The notes: generated by a model from the sequence alone, not told the origin. Numbered from the stretch's first letter, positions 8,930 through 17,214 are shown. The stretch is 64,000 bases of DNA from Spirosoma utsteinense (GCF_014282275.1 NZ_VFIA01000010.1:1-64000); one strand, 5' to 3'. Numbers and translations: made by a program.

Positions 8930-10222
8930 ATGACAAATTTATCGGTTCGTGATCAGGCTGTCATCTGGCATCCGTTCACACAAATGCAAACAGCTCCCTC
9001 GCCAATACCCATCGTGCGGGGTGAGGGCTCAGTCCTATTCGACGCCAACGGCCGCGACTACCTTGATATGGTTTCGTCGTGGTGGGTGAATCTTCACGGT
9101 CATGCCCACCCGTACATTGCCCGGCGCATCTCGGAGCAGCTGAACACCCTCGAACATGTCATCTTTGCCGGGTTTACCCACCAGCCCGCTGTCGAACTTG
9201 CTGAGCGCCTGTTAACTATTCTGCCCCCGAATCAGGCAAAGATTTTCTACTCCGACAATGGTTCCACAGCCGTTGAGGTCGCGCTGAAGATGGCGTTTCA
9301 GTACTGGCACAACCTGGGCAAGCCCCGGCTGAAAGTAGTAGCGTTCGACAGTGCTTACCACGGCGATACGTTCGGGGCTATGGCGGTGAGTGGCCGCAGT
9401 GCCTTCACCGCGCCGTTTACGCCTTTCCTGTTCGATGTTACCTACCTACCTGTTCCGGTGGCCGGTCAGGAAGAGGCCGTACTGAAACAGGCCGCCGAAC
9501 TGTTTACCGATGAGGTAGCAGCTTTCATTGCCGAACCGCTCGTTCAGGGGGCGGGCGGCATGGTGATGTATGAGCCCGCGCTGCTCGACCAGTTAATTCA
9601 ACTGGCCCGGCGCAACGACACCCTCATCATTGCCGACGAAGTCATGACGGGTTTTGGGCGAACGGGTCGTTTGTTCGCGTCGCATTATCTGGCCAACAAA
9701 CCCGACCTGATGTGTTTGTCGAAGGGGCTGACGGGCGGAACAATGGCCCTGGGCGTAACGGCCTGCACCCAGCCCATTTACGACGCTTTTTTGTCGAACG
9801 ATAATTTCAGGACCCTGTTCCACGGACACTCCTTCACGGCCAATCCCCTTGCCTGCACGGCGGCTTTAGCCAGTATGGATCTGTTACTGGCCGAGGAAGC
9901 CCAAGCCAGTATACAGCGGATTGCCGAGCAGCACCAGGGGTTTGCCAATCGCCTGGCCACCCGGAAGAACGTAATCAATATCCGTCAACACGGTACGATC
10001 ATCGCCTTTGACATTTACGTGGGAGAGCAAACTTCGTACTTCAACACCATCCGCGATACCGCCTATAATTTCCTGCTGGATCGGGGGGTGTTAATGCGAC
10101 CGCTGGGTAATGTGCTGTACATGATGCCGCCGTACTGTACTACTAACGAGCAGTTACAGTATACCTACGTGCAGGTGGAGGACTTGCTGGATACGCTTGC
10201 GAAGAGAACGGAACAGGAATGA
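8930..10222 (+). CDS. bioA: Adenosylmethionine-8-amino-7-oxononanoate aminotransferase
   Basis: PLP-dependent class III transaminase of biotin synthesis that makes 7,8-diaminopelargonate. The N-terminal VIWHPFTQMQTA and SSWWVNLHGH motifs are diagnostic of BioA; ADEVMTGFGRTG holds the PLP-pyridine Asp, and the Schiff-base Lys is in LSKGLTGG. The ATG at 8930 gives MTNLSVRD and 430 aa; an ATG at 8909 overlaps kdsC and is less likely. No other biotin gene is visible here. The last seven codons and the stop form part of a 39-bp perfect inverted repeat. Confidence 0.93.
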   Translation: MTNLSVRDQAVIWHPFTQMQTAPSPIPIVRGEGSVLFDANGRDYLDMVSSWWVNLHGHAHPYIARRISEQLNTLEHVIFAGFTHQPAVELAERLLTILPPNQAKIFYSDNGSTAVEVALKMAFQYWHNLGKPRLKVVAFDSAYHGDTFGAMAVSGRSAFTAPFTPFLFDVTYLPVPVAGQEEAVLKQAAELFTDEVAAFIAEPLVQGAGGMVMYEPALLDQLIQLARRNDTLIIADEVMTGFGRTGRLFASHYLANKPDLMCLSKGLTGGTMALGVTACTQPIYDAFLSNDNFRTLFHGHSFTANPLACTAALASMDLLLAEEAQASIQRIAEQHQGFANRLATRKNVINIRQHGTIIAFDIYVGEQTSYFNTIRDTAYNFLLDRGVLMRPLGNVLYMMPPYCTTNEQLQYTYVQVEDLLDTLAKRTEQE

Positions 10223-10284
10223 AAAAACGAATGCCATTACTTCGAGTAATGGCATTCGTTTTTTCATTCCTGTTCCGTTCTCTT
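10202..10284. terminator. 39-bp perfect inverted repeat across the bioA 3' end
   Basis: Left arm 10202-10240 and right arm 10246-10284 are exact reverse complements around a 5-nt TTCGA loop. The left arm begins inside bioA (final 21 nt) and the right arm reaches into the stop codon of the convergent gene. The A6/T6 tracts in the stem suit a bidirectional terminator (inference), but the arms are far longer than termination needs. Confidence 0.8.
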
Positions 10285-10993
10285 AACTGACCGGGCGGGT
10301 CGTATACTGATCCATGACATCGCTCGGGTGAATTTCCAGCACATTGGCCAGCACCAGCAATACCAGCGTGCGGGAAGCGATTTTCCGGGATATTCCCGCG
10401 ATCGATGCGAACAGATCGACCGTAATGTTATCATGCTCGCCGAGGTGCTGCATTAGTTTTTTCTCCTTCTCGCCGTAGCTGAATCGGATATCACGATCGG
10501 CCTGCGTTCCCTTTAAAATTTCGCGCACCTCCCGACTGGCCTGCACCGATTTGTCGGCCACCCGAACGTAAGCTTTCTTGATTTCCGGGTCAGCCGGGTC
10601 GGGCAGGATATAGTGGGGTTTGCTAAGACTGGGCGGTACCCGAATGACAAGCACCTCGCGCTCGTCCAGGAGCTGAACCCGGTCGATAGTGTAGCTGATG
10701 CGCGGGAAACAATGTTTGTGTATGGCCCGAACGAGCAAGTACTCGTCTTCGTCGGCATATTTGAGGCCTGGAATTTTTTTGTCGTCGCCGACGCCGATGA
10801 GCATGATGCCGCCATATGTATTGGCGAAGGCTACCACGCCCCGGATTATTTTTTCAGGGTGATTGGTTTTCAGTTTGAACTCTAAACTGCTTCCCTCTCC
10901 CCGCCTGACCAGGTTCTTGAGCGCCTGATAGTCCATACCCGATGGGTTCATCTGGTTGAGCACTGAATCGTGATAAAGATACGGTTTCTCCAC
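10283..10993 (-). CDS. AlbA_2 (Schlafen-like) domain protein with C-terminal helical domain
   Basis: 236 aa with a GTG start. Residues about 30-150 form an AlbA_2 domain: GEGSSLEFKLK, then VVAFANTYGGIMLIGVGDD and the VLVIRVPPS strand, the usual fold of nucleic-acid-binding divergent AAA-4/Schlafen proteins. The C-terminal part (HDNITVDLFASIAGISRKI) looks like a winged-helix or other DNA-binding helix set. Such proteins are annotated as putative transcriptional regulators or ATP-binding proteins; the function here is unknown. It stands alone, convergent with bioA, with no defence genes beside it. Confidence 0.78.
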   Translation of the reverse strand: MEKPYLYHDSVLNQMNPSGMDYQALKNLVRRGEGSSLEFKLKTNHPEKIIRGVVAFANTYGGIMLIGVGDDKKIPGLKYADEDEYLLVRAIHKHCFPRISYTIDRVQLLDEREVLVIRVPPSLSKPHYILPDPADPEIKKAYVRVADKSVQASREVREILKGTQADRDIRFSYGEKEKKLMQHLGEHDNITVDLFASIAGISRKIASRTLVLLVLANVLEIHPSDVMDQYTTRPVS

Positions 10994-11124
10994 AAATTTG
11001 CAAGTCTAACCGGTGTATCTCTACTTTGCGCTAAAAGTTGAATTAAACAAGCCAACTTTTACGCATAGCAAACCGTTACTGAATACAAAACTTACCTACT
11101 GTTGTCATTTTAATAAACGCAAAA

Positions 11125-11607
11125 ATGCTGCTAAACGTTGCTCTGGTTCTTGGTACATTCCTTTTTATGGAAGGTGTCGCCTGGTTCACACATAAGTATG
11201 TAATGCATGGCTTTTTGTGGAGCTGGCACCGCGACCATCATAACCATCATGCCGGTTTTTTTGAGATAAATGATTTGTTCGCCGTTGTCTTTAGTTTGAC
11301 GGCTATCAGCCTGATCGTTACAGGAGTGGAAGTGCCAGAGTACAATTACCTGGCCTGGGTTGGCGCGGGCGTTACGCTCTATGGCCTATTTTACTTTCTG
11401 TTTCATGATGTCATTGTGCATCGGCGGGTGAAAGTGAAACTCGATACCAATGGACGGTATATGCAGCGTATTATGCGTGCCCATTATATTCACCACAAGG
11501 TGCACTCGAAGGAAGGTGCCGAAGCATTCGGCTTTCTATACGCCCCTAAAAAATACGACCGGCCCGTAAAAAGTAAGCCAGTCGATGTCGATTCAACCAC
11601 AGCCTGA
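11125..11607 (+). CDS. crtZ: Beta-carotene hydroxylase, CrtZ type
   Basis: Membrane di-iron hydroxylase that adds 3-hydroxyl groups to beta-carotene-type pigments (zeaxanthin branch). The histidine boxes are visible: HKYVMH, HRDHHNHH, HDVIVHRR and HYIHHKVHSKEG. Hydrophobic segments at about residues 3-20, 50-70 and 80-95 give the membrane topology. The length (160 aa) suits the family. The gene is isolated here; no crt synthase or desaturase genes are adjacent. It ends before the palindrome at 11640. Confidence 0.92.
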   Translation: MLLNVALVLGTFLFMEGVAWFTHKYVMHGFLWSWHRDHHNHHAGFFEINDLFAVVFSLTAISLIVTGVEVPEYNYLAWVGAGVTLYGLFYFLFHDVIVHRRVKVKLDTNGRYMQRIMRAHYIHHKVHSKEGAEAFGFLYAPKKYDRPVKSKPVDVDSTTA

Positions 11608-11639
11608 TCAGGTACTGCCTATAGATGCCAGGATGGTAT

Positions 11640-11703
11640 CGAACTTATCATCAAAAAAGGGAGCCATTCTAGCGAATGGCTCCCTTTTTTGATGATAAGT
11701 TCG
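11640..11703. terminator. 30-bp perfect inverted repeat between crtZ and the DUF2795 gene
   Basis: Arms 11640-11669 and 11674-11703 are exact reverse complements with a 4-nt TAGC loop. An A6/T6 pair inside the stem places a U-tract after a GC-rich inner hairpin (GGGAGCCATTC) on both strands, as expected for a bidirectional terminator between convergent genes. Confidence 0.85.
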
Positions 11704-11708
11704 GCAGG

Positions 11709-11930
11709 TCAGTACTCGTCTTCATTGAAGAAGAAGTCATCCTTGGTTGGATAGTCGGGCCAGATCTCTTCGATGCTTTCGTAGGGTTGTCCATCATCTT
11801 CGAGTTCCTGCAGGTTCTCAACAACTTCCAGTGGGGCGCCGGAACGAATCGAATAATCGATTAATTCGTCTTTGGTTGCAGGCCAGGGAGCGTCTTCGAG
11901 GTAGGATGCTAATTCGAGTGTCCAGTACAT
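11709..11930 (-). CDS. DUF2795 family small acidic protein
   Basis: 73 aa, strongly acidic, cytoplasmic by appearance. The segment ELASYLEDAPWPATKDELI matches the DUF2795 pattern (a short helical domain seen across Bacteroidota). No function is known. It has its own perfect TACTTTTG box at 11972-11979, about 42 nt upstream, and its stop lies 5 bp from the palindrome that closes crtZ. Confidence 0.85.
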   Translation of the reverse strand: MYWTLELASYLEDAPWPATKDELIDYSIRSGAPLEVVENLQELEDDGQPYESIEEIWPDYPTKDDFFFNEDEY

Positions 11931-11971
11931 AGTGTGTTCCGTATTTAATTACTACTTTTTCAATGAGGGTG

Positions 11972-11999
11972 CAAAAGTAAAAAAATCGTTATTATCCAA
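11972..11999 (-). promoter_or_regulatory. Promoter of the DUF2795 gene
   Basis: TACTTTTG (11972-11979) on the minus strand with a TTG (11997-11999) 17 nt further upstream, slightly short of the usual 19-20 nt. The predicted start site lies about 35 nt before the ATG. Confidence 0.5.
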
Positions 12000-12177
12000 G
12001 CTCTTTTCTACAAAAATGTTCTGTAGTTTCGACCTGCTGGGGTTTAGGCCATTAACCCGGAAGGCGTATGTTTGTTTTCAATAGCGAATTAAACGTATTC
12101 TGTGATTCATGGATACGAAACGTCACTATCTTTTCAATTATTTTACCAAACATCATTTTACGCACGCTAACTCGCTC

Positions 12178-12918
12178 ATGACCATTGAAGTATGTGCCTA
12201 TTCGCTCCAATCCTGCCAGACGGCGCAGACGGCGGGCGCACACCGTATTGAATTGTGTGGCGGACTTGCCGAAGGAGGTACTACGCCCAGCGCAGGCCTT
12301 ATCCAACTGGTCTGTCAACAAATAACTCTTCCGATATACGTTATGATCCGCCCACGGGGTGGCGACTTCCTCTATACCGATACCGAACTGGCCGTTATGG
12401 AAGCCGACATCCGACTGGCCAAACAGCTGGGTGCCGGTGGCATCGTGCTGGGTTTGCTACACGCCGACGGTAGCGTTGACGAAGAACGAACCCGGCACCT
12501 GATTGAACTGGCCCACCCGCTGCCCGCTACCTTCCACCGCGCCTTCGACATGACGAACCAGCCACTGGAAGCGCTCGAAGCCATTATCCGCACCGGGGCC
12601 GAACGTATTCTTACCTCTGGCCAGCAACAAACCGCCGAAGCGGGTCTGCCTCTGTTACGCCAGTTGGTTGAACAGGCAGCCGGGCGAATCGATATTATGG
12701 CTGGGGCTGGTGTCAACGCCACGAACGCCGAAGCACTCCTCGAAGCCGGCGTCGACGCGTTGCACCTCAGCGGCAGCGTTCGGTATGACAGCGGTATGAT
12801 CTACCGGCATCCCGCCGTTTCCATGGCCTCGGCCGTACCGGGCGAGTACGAACAGCTAGAGACGGCCGAAGAGAAAGTACGGGCAGTTCTGCAAAAAGCC
12901 GGACTTACAACACAATAG
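12178..12918 (+). CDS. cutC: Copper homeostasis protein CutC
   Basis: TIM-barrel CutC family protein (246 aa); the family has been linked to copper homeostasis but its reaction is unsettled. Recognisable segments: IEVCAYSLQSCQTAQTAGA, RIELCGGLAEGGTTPS, VMIRPRGGDF, TFHRAFDM, ILTSGQQ and MAGAGVN. The start at 12178 (MTIEVCAYS) fits the family; an ATG at 12109 would add 23 atypical residues. It is convergent with purU and the two coding regions overlap by 14 bp, so no terminator can lie between them. Confidence 0.92.
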   Translation: MTIEVCAYSLQSCQTAQTAGAHRIELCGGLAEGGTTPSAGLIQLVCQQITLPIYVMIRPRGGDFLYTDTELAVMEADIRLAKQLGAGGIVLGLLHADGSVDEERTRHLIELAHPLPATFHRAFDMTNQPLEALEAIIRTGAERILTSGQQQTAEAGLPLLRQLVEQAAGRIDIMAGAGVNATNAEALLEAGVDALHLSGSVRYDSGMIYRHPAVSMASAVPGEYEQLETAEEKVRAVLQKAGLTTQ

Positions 12919-13750
12919 CCCGGTTGCCAGAGATGAACACCCGATCGCTGAATACCAGTTTCAGCGCCTGCGACAGCACAATTTTCTCCACATCCTTTCC
13001 CTTGGTAGCCATATCCGCAGCCGTGTGCCGGTGATCGACCTCCTGCACATTCTGCGCGATGATGGGCCCTTCGTCCAGGTCGTTGTTGACAAAGTGTGCC
13101 GTGGCCCCAATGATTTTAACCCCCCGCTCATACGCCTGCCGGTAGGGATTGGCACCCACAAAAGCGGGTAGGAACGAATGGTGGATATTGACGATCCGGT
13201 TGGGAAAATTGTTGACAAAGTCCGGCGTCAATACCCGCATGTACTTGGCCAGTACGAGGTACTCGGGTTCGTAGATAGCCAGCGTACGTAAAATGGCTTC
13301 TTCGTGTTCTTCCCGGCTGCGTCCCTCGTGGGAGACGTAATGAAACGGAATCCCGAACTTGCTCACCAGCGGTTGCAGTACATTATAATTACTGACCACG
13401 GCCAGAATATCGGCATCCAGTTCATCGAAGGCGTAGCGAATCAGTAACTCACCCAGGCAATGATGCTCTTTTGTCACCATCACCACGATGTTCTTCTTAC
13501 GCTTCGGATTCAGCCGGAACGTAATGCCCTCGGCGTTGGGCAGGGTCGAGTTGAGTTCGGTAAGCAGGGCGTCGCTCTCAAATGTCCCTTCGAACTCCGT
13601 CCGCATAAAGAAATGCCCCGACGGGCTAACGTACTCGTCGTTATGAATAATGTTGAGGTTGTGCCGGTACAATACGCCCGTCACGTGGTAGATCAGTCCC
13701 TTACTATCGGGGCCATCCATGAGTAGAATATGTTTTGTCGCGTCGGGCAT
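12905..13750 (-). CDS. purU: Formyltetrahydrofolate deformylase
   Basis: Hydrolyses 10-formyl-THF to formate and THF, feeding formate to purine synthesis and balancing one-carbon pools. An N-terminal ACT domain (ILLMDGPDSKGLIYHVTGVL) is followed by the formyltransferase fold with RIVNIHHSFLPAF and the NDLDEGPIIAQ active-site segment. The start at 13750 (MPDATKH) gives 281 aa, the family length; an upstream in-frame ATG at 13795 adds a non-homologous stretch. Its 3' end overlaps cutC by 14 bp. Confidence 0.93.
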   Translation of the reverse strand: MPDATKHILLMDGPDSKGLIYHVTGVLYRHNLNIIHNDEYVSPSGHFFMRTEFEGTFESDALLTELNSTLPNAEGITFRLNPKRKKNIVVMVTKEHHCLGELLIRYAFDELDADILAVVSNYNVLQPLVSKFGIPFHYVSHEGRSREEHEEAILRTLAIYEPEYLVLAKYMRVLTPDFVNNFPNRIVNIHHSFLPAFVGANPYRQAYERGVKIIGATAHFVNNDLDEGPIIAQNVQEVDHRHTAADMATKGKDVEKIVLSQALKLVFSDRVFISGNRAIVL

Positions 13751-13795
13751 GAACGAAAGGTCAATTGTGCGGCAAAGTAAGCGAAAGACCCGCAT

Positions 13796-13934
13796 TTACC
13801 GCCAGCCTTCGGGTTGCTGAGCCGTACGATATAAGCTTTCCCTGCAAGGTTCGCAGGTGGTCCAGACGGGATACACGTTTCTGGCGAATGGCAAACCCGC
13901 TCCGCTTAGTCTATTCACGTATACAATTCGCTGC
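13796..13934 (-). pseudogene. Remnant coding frame, possible C-terminus of a DUF4249-type protein
   Basis: Directly downstream of the receptor stop, a different minus-strand frame stays open to a TAA at 13796-13798. It reads like protein: VYVNRLSGAGLPFARNVY, then a CEPC pair and RTAQQPEGW before the stop. It has no start of its own and runs back into the receptor gene out of frame. From memory the CxxC plus RT..PxGW tail resembles the end of DUF4249 lipoproteins, which are commonly encoded after this receptor type; this is unverified. Reading: what is left after a deletion. Confidence 0.45.
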
Positions 13935-15890
13935 TTACGGGCCGAAGACCAGAAACCGGGTTTGCGAGTAGGTATAGCTGAGCCAGCCCGTCAGCAGTCC
14001 GACGTTTTTGCGGACGTAGAGTTCCAGCCCCCGAGAAAAACCGCTGCCCTGTAAAAAAACTGTTTCAGGATAGGGGTTCAGCAGCAGTGTAGTGCCGCCT
14101 TTAAAATCATTAACGTTGTTCAGCCGCTTATAAAAAACCTCGACCGACACTTCAACAGCATCGTTACGCAGGTTCTGAAAATACCCCAGCGAAGCCTGAT
14201 CCGCAACTTGCGGTTTTAAGTACGTGTCAGCCACCAGCCAGCGGTCGGCAGGAAGGGCGGCAGTGGTATTGGTAAGCTGTTGCAGATACTGAATCATACG
14301 GCTCAGTCCAGCCTTAATGGACGCCCGCTCACTGAGAGCCAGCCGGATAGACAAACGGGGTTCCAGACCACCGTAGGTTTTGGCGAACCGCCCCGCCCCG
14401 GTCAGGACCGAATCACTGATGGTTTCGGGCGACCGGGAAGCACCCGTACGATACGTGTAAATTTTGGCAGGTCCCATGCGCCCAAACCAAGAATACCGCA
14501 GTCCCACCTGCGCTGATAGTCGTTTCGAAAGCGTCACCTCAGCCTGCCCGTACAGGCCAGCTTCAACGGCCTGTACGTTGGGTAAGAATAACGGGTTTAC
14601 CTGCGAAGCGGGATGGTTGGGTTCAAGCTGCCCCGATCTAATAGCATACAAGATTCCGCTCAGCCCAACTTCGGTCTGCAGACGTGTGCTACTTGCATAG
14701 CTTAACCCTGTTTTGACCTGTTTATAGTCGATACCGGATGTTAGCTTGTAGGCCTGCGCCGAATCGGGAGTACTAATAGTGGACCGGTAACGGCTACAGA
14801 CACCTGTTGTCTGTATCTGCCAGCGAGCCGAGAGGTAGTGCGACCAGCCGAGTGAAACCATCTGTGTTTGCCAGTTGAACACAGACTGGGAACCGTCTAA
14901 TTCGACCTGCCGCAATGAATCGCCGGGGAGACGAAAGCGGTCGGCACTGCTGAATAGCGTCAGCGACAGTTTGTTTTTGGCATTGGGGAAATAGTCAGCC
15001 CGCAGGACGCCATCCGTAAAACCTGCCTTGACGCCCATAAGCGCCTTTATCGGAAATAATTTCAACAGCTGATCAGGATAGGCCAGCCGCCCCGCTGCGT
15101 AGAACGCTAGTTTATTCCTGATGAGTGGTGCTTCGATCTTTAGCCGACTACTGATTAAGCCCAACCCGCCCGACACACCAAATCGGGTAGCTTTAGCTTC
15201 CTTCAGCCGCGTGTGCAGCACCGAAGCCGCCCGACCGCCATAACCGGCGGGTACGCTGCCCCGGTAAAAGTTTATGTCCTGCACCACGTCAGGATTAAAC
15301 ACCGAGATGAACCCCAGCAGGTGCGAAGCATTAAACAAGGGTGCATCATCCATTAAAATGAGATTTTGGTCGGCATTGCCGCCCCGCACGTTAAAGCCCG
15401 AACTAGCTTCACCCACATTACTGACGCCCGGCAAAAACTGCACTGTTCTTAAAACGTCAACTTCGCCCATCAGGGTTGGTAACTGCTTCAGTGTCCGAAC
15501 CGATAGCGTTGTTACGCCCACCGAACTACTCCGTACGTTTTGTCCCGGCTGACTGCCCGTTACGGTTGCTTCGCGCAGCAGTGTAACCCGCTCCGTCAGC
15601 CGGAATGTCAGCGACATGTTAGCCCGTGCCGTAAGGGTACGCTGTTGGGTCTCGAAACTCTGATGTGACACCTGTATGGTTTGATTGCCTTTGGGTAGCG
15701 AGAGGGCGAAATACCCCATCGAGTCAGTGAGTGTGCCTAATCCTACGTCCAGCAGCAGTACCGTCGCGCTGGCTACAGGAGCGTCGGTCTGGGCATTACG
15801 CACGTAGCCTGTTACCTCAAAGCGGGGCTGTGCAAGGCAAAAACTCACAAAAAACACATTCAACAGCACACAGCCTAAAAGTATCTTCAT
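13935..15890 (-). CDS. TonB-dependent receptor with carboxypeptidase-like N-domain, probably 3'-truncated
   Basis: Outer-membrane transporter. A signal peptide (about 1-20) is followed by a CarboxypepD_reg-like domain (FEVTGYVRNAQTDAPVASAT, about 24-110) and a TonB plug with FNVRGGNADQNLILMDDAP. The beta-barrel strands continue to the end. At 651 aa it stops in mid-strand (WLSYTYSQTRFLVFGP), where relatives continue for roughly another 100-150 residues. No outer-membrane C-terminal aromatic is present. A deletion fused it out of frame to the remnant at 13796-13934 (inference). Substrate unknown; whether the product folds is doubtful. Confidence 0.8.
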   Translation of the reverse strand: MKILLGCVLLNVFFVSFCLAQPRFEVTGYVRNAQTDAPVASATVLLLDVGLGTLTDSMGYFALSLPKGNQTIQVSHQSFETQQRTLTARANMSLTFRLTERVTLLREATVTGSQPGQNVRSSSVGVTTLSVRTLKQLPTLMGEVDVLRTVQFLPGVSNVGEASSGFNVRGGNADQNLILMDDAPLFNASHLLGFISVFNPDVVQDINFYRGSVPAGYGGRAASVLHTRLKEAKATRFGVSGGLGLISSRLKIEAPLIRNKLAFYAAGRLAYPDQLLKLFPIKALMGVKAGFTDGVLRADYFPNAKNKLSLTLFSSADRFRLPGDSLRQVELDGSQSVFNWQTQMVSLGWSHYLSARWQIQTTGVCSRYRSTISTPDSAQAYKLTSGIDYKQVKTGLSYASSTRLQTEVGLSGILYAIRSGQLEPNHPASQVNPLFLPNVQAVEAGLYGQAEVTLSKRLSAQVGLRYSWFGRMGPAKIYTYRTGASRSPETISDSVLTGAGRFAKTYGGLEPRLSIRLALSERASIKAGLSRMIQYLQQLTNTTAALPADRWLVADTYLKPQVADQASLGYFQNLRNDAVEVSVEVFYKRLNNVNDFKGGTTLLLNPYPETVFLQGSGFSRGLELYVRKNVGLLTGWLSYTYSQTRFLVFGP

Positions 15891-16008
15891 TCGATCGAAG
15901 GATTTCTGGTTACTTAATGACTAAGCACCCTTACTCGTAAGGACGTTATTATCCCCATCCAGAGGCACATGTAACACTTGTCTTTTGTGGAACAGGTAAT
16001 TTCTCCGC

Positions 16009-16104
16009 TTATTGCATTGTCGTTTGAGCGCTGAATGCACCCAAAATCGCCACTATCATCGTCGTAATGACAACTTGATAAGAAGTCTTAAGACCAGTTC
16101 TCAT
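16009..16104 (-). CDS. Possible 31-aa hydrophobic peptide
   Basis: The 367-bp gap 15891-16257 contains a minus-strand ATG ORF starting MRTGLKTSYQ, then a hydrophobic run VVITTMIVAILGAFSA and a short tail QTTMQ. It looks like one membrane span or a signal peptide with an Ala-x-Ala-like cut site. A perfect TATGTTTG box (16144-16151) lies about 40 nt upstream. No homologue is known to me. It may be a chance ORF. The rest of the gap shows nothing else. Confidence 0.35.
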   Translation of the reverse strand: MRTGLKTSYQVVITTMIVAILGAFSAQTTMQ

Positions 16105-16143
16105 AGCTTATGTTTTGAGTTGGAGAGTAGTAAAGCGGTATAC

Positions 16144-16151
16144 CAAACATA
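16144..16151 (-). promoter_or_regulatory. Candidate -7 box upstream of the 31-codon ORF
   Basis: TATGTTTG on the minus strand, perfect TAnnTTTG, about 40 nt before the ATG at 16104. It could instead serve the receptor gene (start 15890). No TTG is found at the right distance. Confidence 0.4.
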
Positions 16152-16257
16152 AGTAATTCTACTCAGTACATACTAGTTGGTTATTCAGCTTATACTAACA
16201 AGTAGCCTCATGTTGCCTTTAGCGGAGTTATCAAATCAATACAATTTTTCACCTGTC

Positions 16258-17208
16258 ATGTTAAACCGTCGTCGTTTTCTAACCCTCAGTTCTCTATCAG
16301 GCCTGTTCCCATCGCTGGCCTTTCAACCCGGCAGCGTGGCTCCCGCTCCGCTGGTTATCTCGACCTGGAAACAACCGAAAGCCAACGCAGCCGCTCAGGC
16401 CGTCCTCGACCGGGGTGGACGGGCGCTGGAAGCCGTAGAAGCCGGGGTTCGTATACCCGAAGCCGACCCGAACGATACCAGTGTTGGTTACGGTGGCCTG
16501 CCCGACCGCGACGGTCGCGTAACGCTCGATGCCTGCATTATGGACGAGAAGGGGAATGCCGGTTCGGTTACTTATCTCGAAAAGATCATGCACCCCATTT
16601 CGGTGGCGCGTGCTGTTATGGAAAAGTCGCCCCACGTCATGCTCAGTGGCGAAGGTGCCCTGGCGTTTGCGCTGGCACAGGGATTCAAGAAAGAAAATTT
16701 GCTGACCAAGTCTTCCGAAGCGGCCTGGCGCGAGTGGCTGAAAACGGCCAAGTATAAGCCCATTATCAACATTGAACGGCACGACACCATAGGTATGCTG
16801 GCGATGGACAGCAAGGGCGATCTCTCAGGAGCCTGCACCACCAGCGGGCTAGCCTACAAAATGAACGGCCGCGTGGGCGACTCCCCCATCATTGGTGCCG
16901 GCCTGTTTGTCGACAACGAAATTGGCGGTGCCTGTGCAACGGGCCTGGGTGAACTGGTCATGCGTACGTGCGGGTCGTTTCTGGTCGTTGAGCTGATGCG
17001 GCAGGGCCGTAGCCCGCAGCAGGCTTGCGAAGAAGCTGCCCTGCGCATTGTTAAGAAGCAGGACTACAAAGAAGTACAGGTTGGTTTTCTGGCTACAAAC
17101 CGCCAGGGCGAGGTTGGCGCATACAGCATCCAGCCCGGATTTAGCTACACCGTTTCACGAGGTGGCAAGACTGAAGTGCTAGAAGCTAAATCTTTTCTGG
17201 GTAAATAG
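16258..17208 (+). CDS. N(4)-(beta-N-acetylglucosaminyl)-L-asparaginase family Ntn-hydrolase, exported
   Basis: Glycosylasparaginase/isoaspartyl peptidase family (316 aa). It would cleave Asn-linked GlcNAc or related amides. The enzyme matures by autocleavage before Thr; the HDTIGM motif places the nucleophile near Thr177. Substrate-loop segments NDTSVGYGGLPDRDG and GDSPIIGAGLFVDNEIGGA fit. The start at 16258 gives MLNRRRFLTLSSLSG, a Tat-like twin-arginine leader, so export to the periplasm is likely. An ATG 81 nt upstream is in frame but would bury the leader. The gene is monocistronic. Confidence 0.9.
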   Translation: MLNRRRFLTLSSLSGLFPSLAFQPGSVAPAPLVISTWKQPKANAAAQAVLDRGGRALEAVEAGVRIPEADPNDTSVGYGGLPDRDGRVTLDACIMDEKGNAGSVTYLEKIMHPISVARAVMEKSPHVMLSGEGALAFALAQGFKKENLLTKSSEAAWREWLKTAKYKPIINIERHDTIGMLAMDSKGDLSGACTTSGLAYKMNGRVGDSPIIGAGLFVDNEIGGACATGLGELVMRTCGSFLVVELMRQGRSPQQACEEAALRIVKKQDYKEVQVGFLATNRQGEVGAYSIQPGFSYTVSRGGKTEVLEAKSFLGK

Positions 17209-17214
17209 TTTGGG

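Noticed and set aside
10283-13750. Defence island around the AlbA_2 protein
   Set aside because: Neighbours are bioA, crtZ, a DUF2795 protein, cutC and purU; no nuclease, reverse transcriptase or methylase genes are present.
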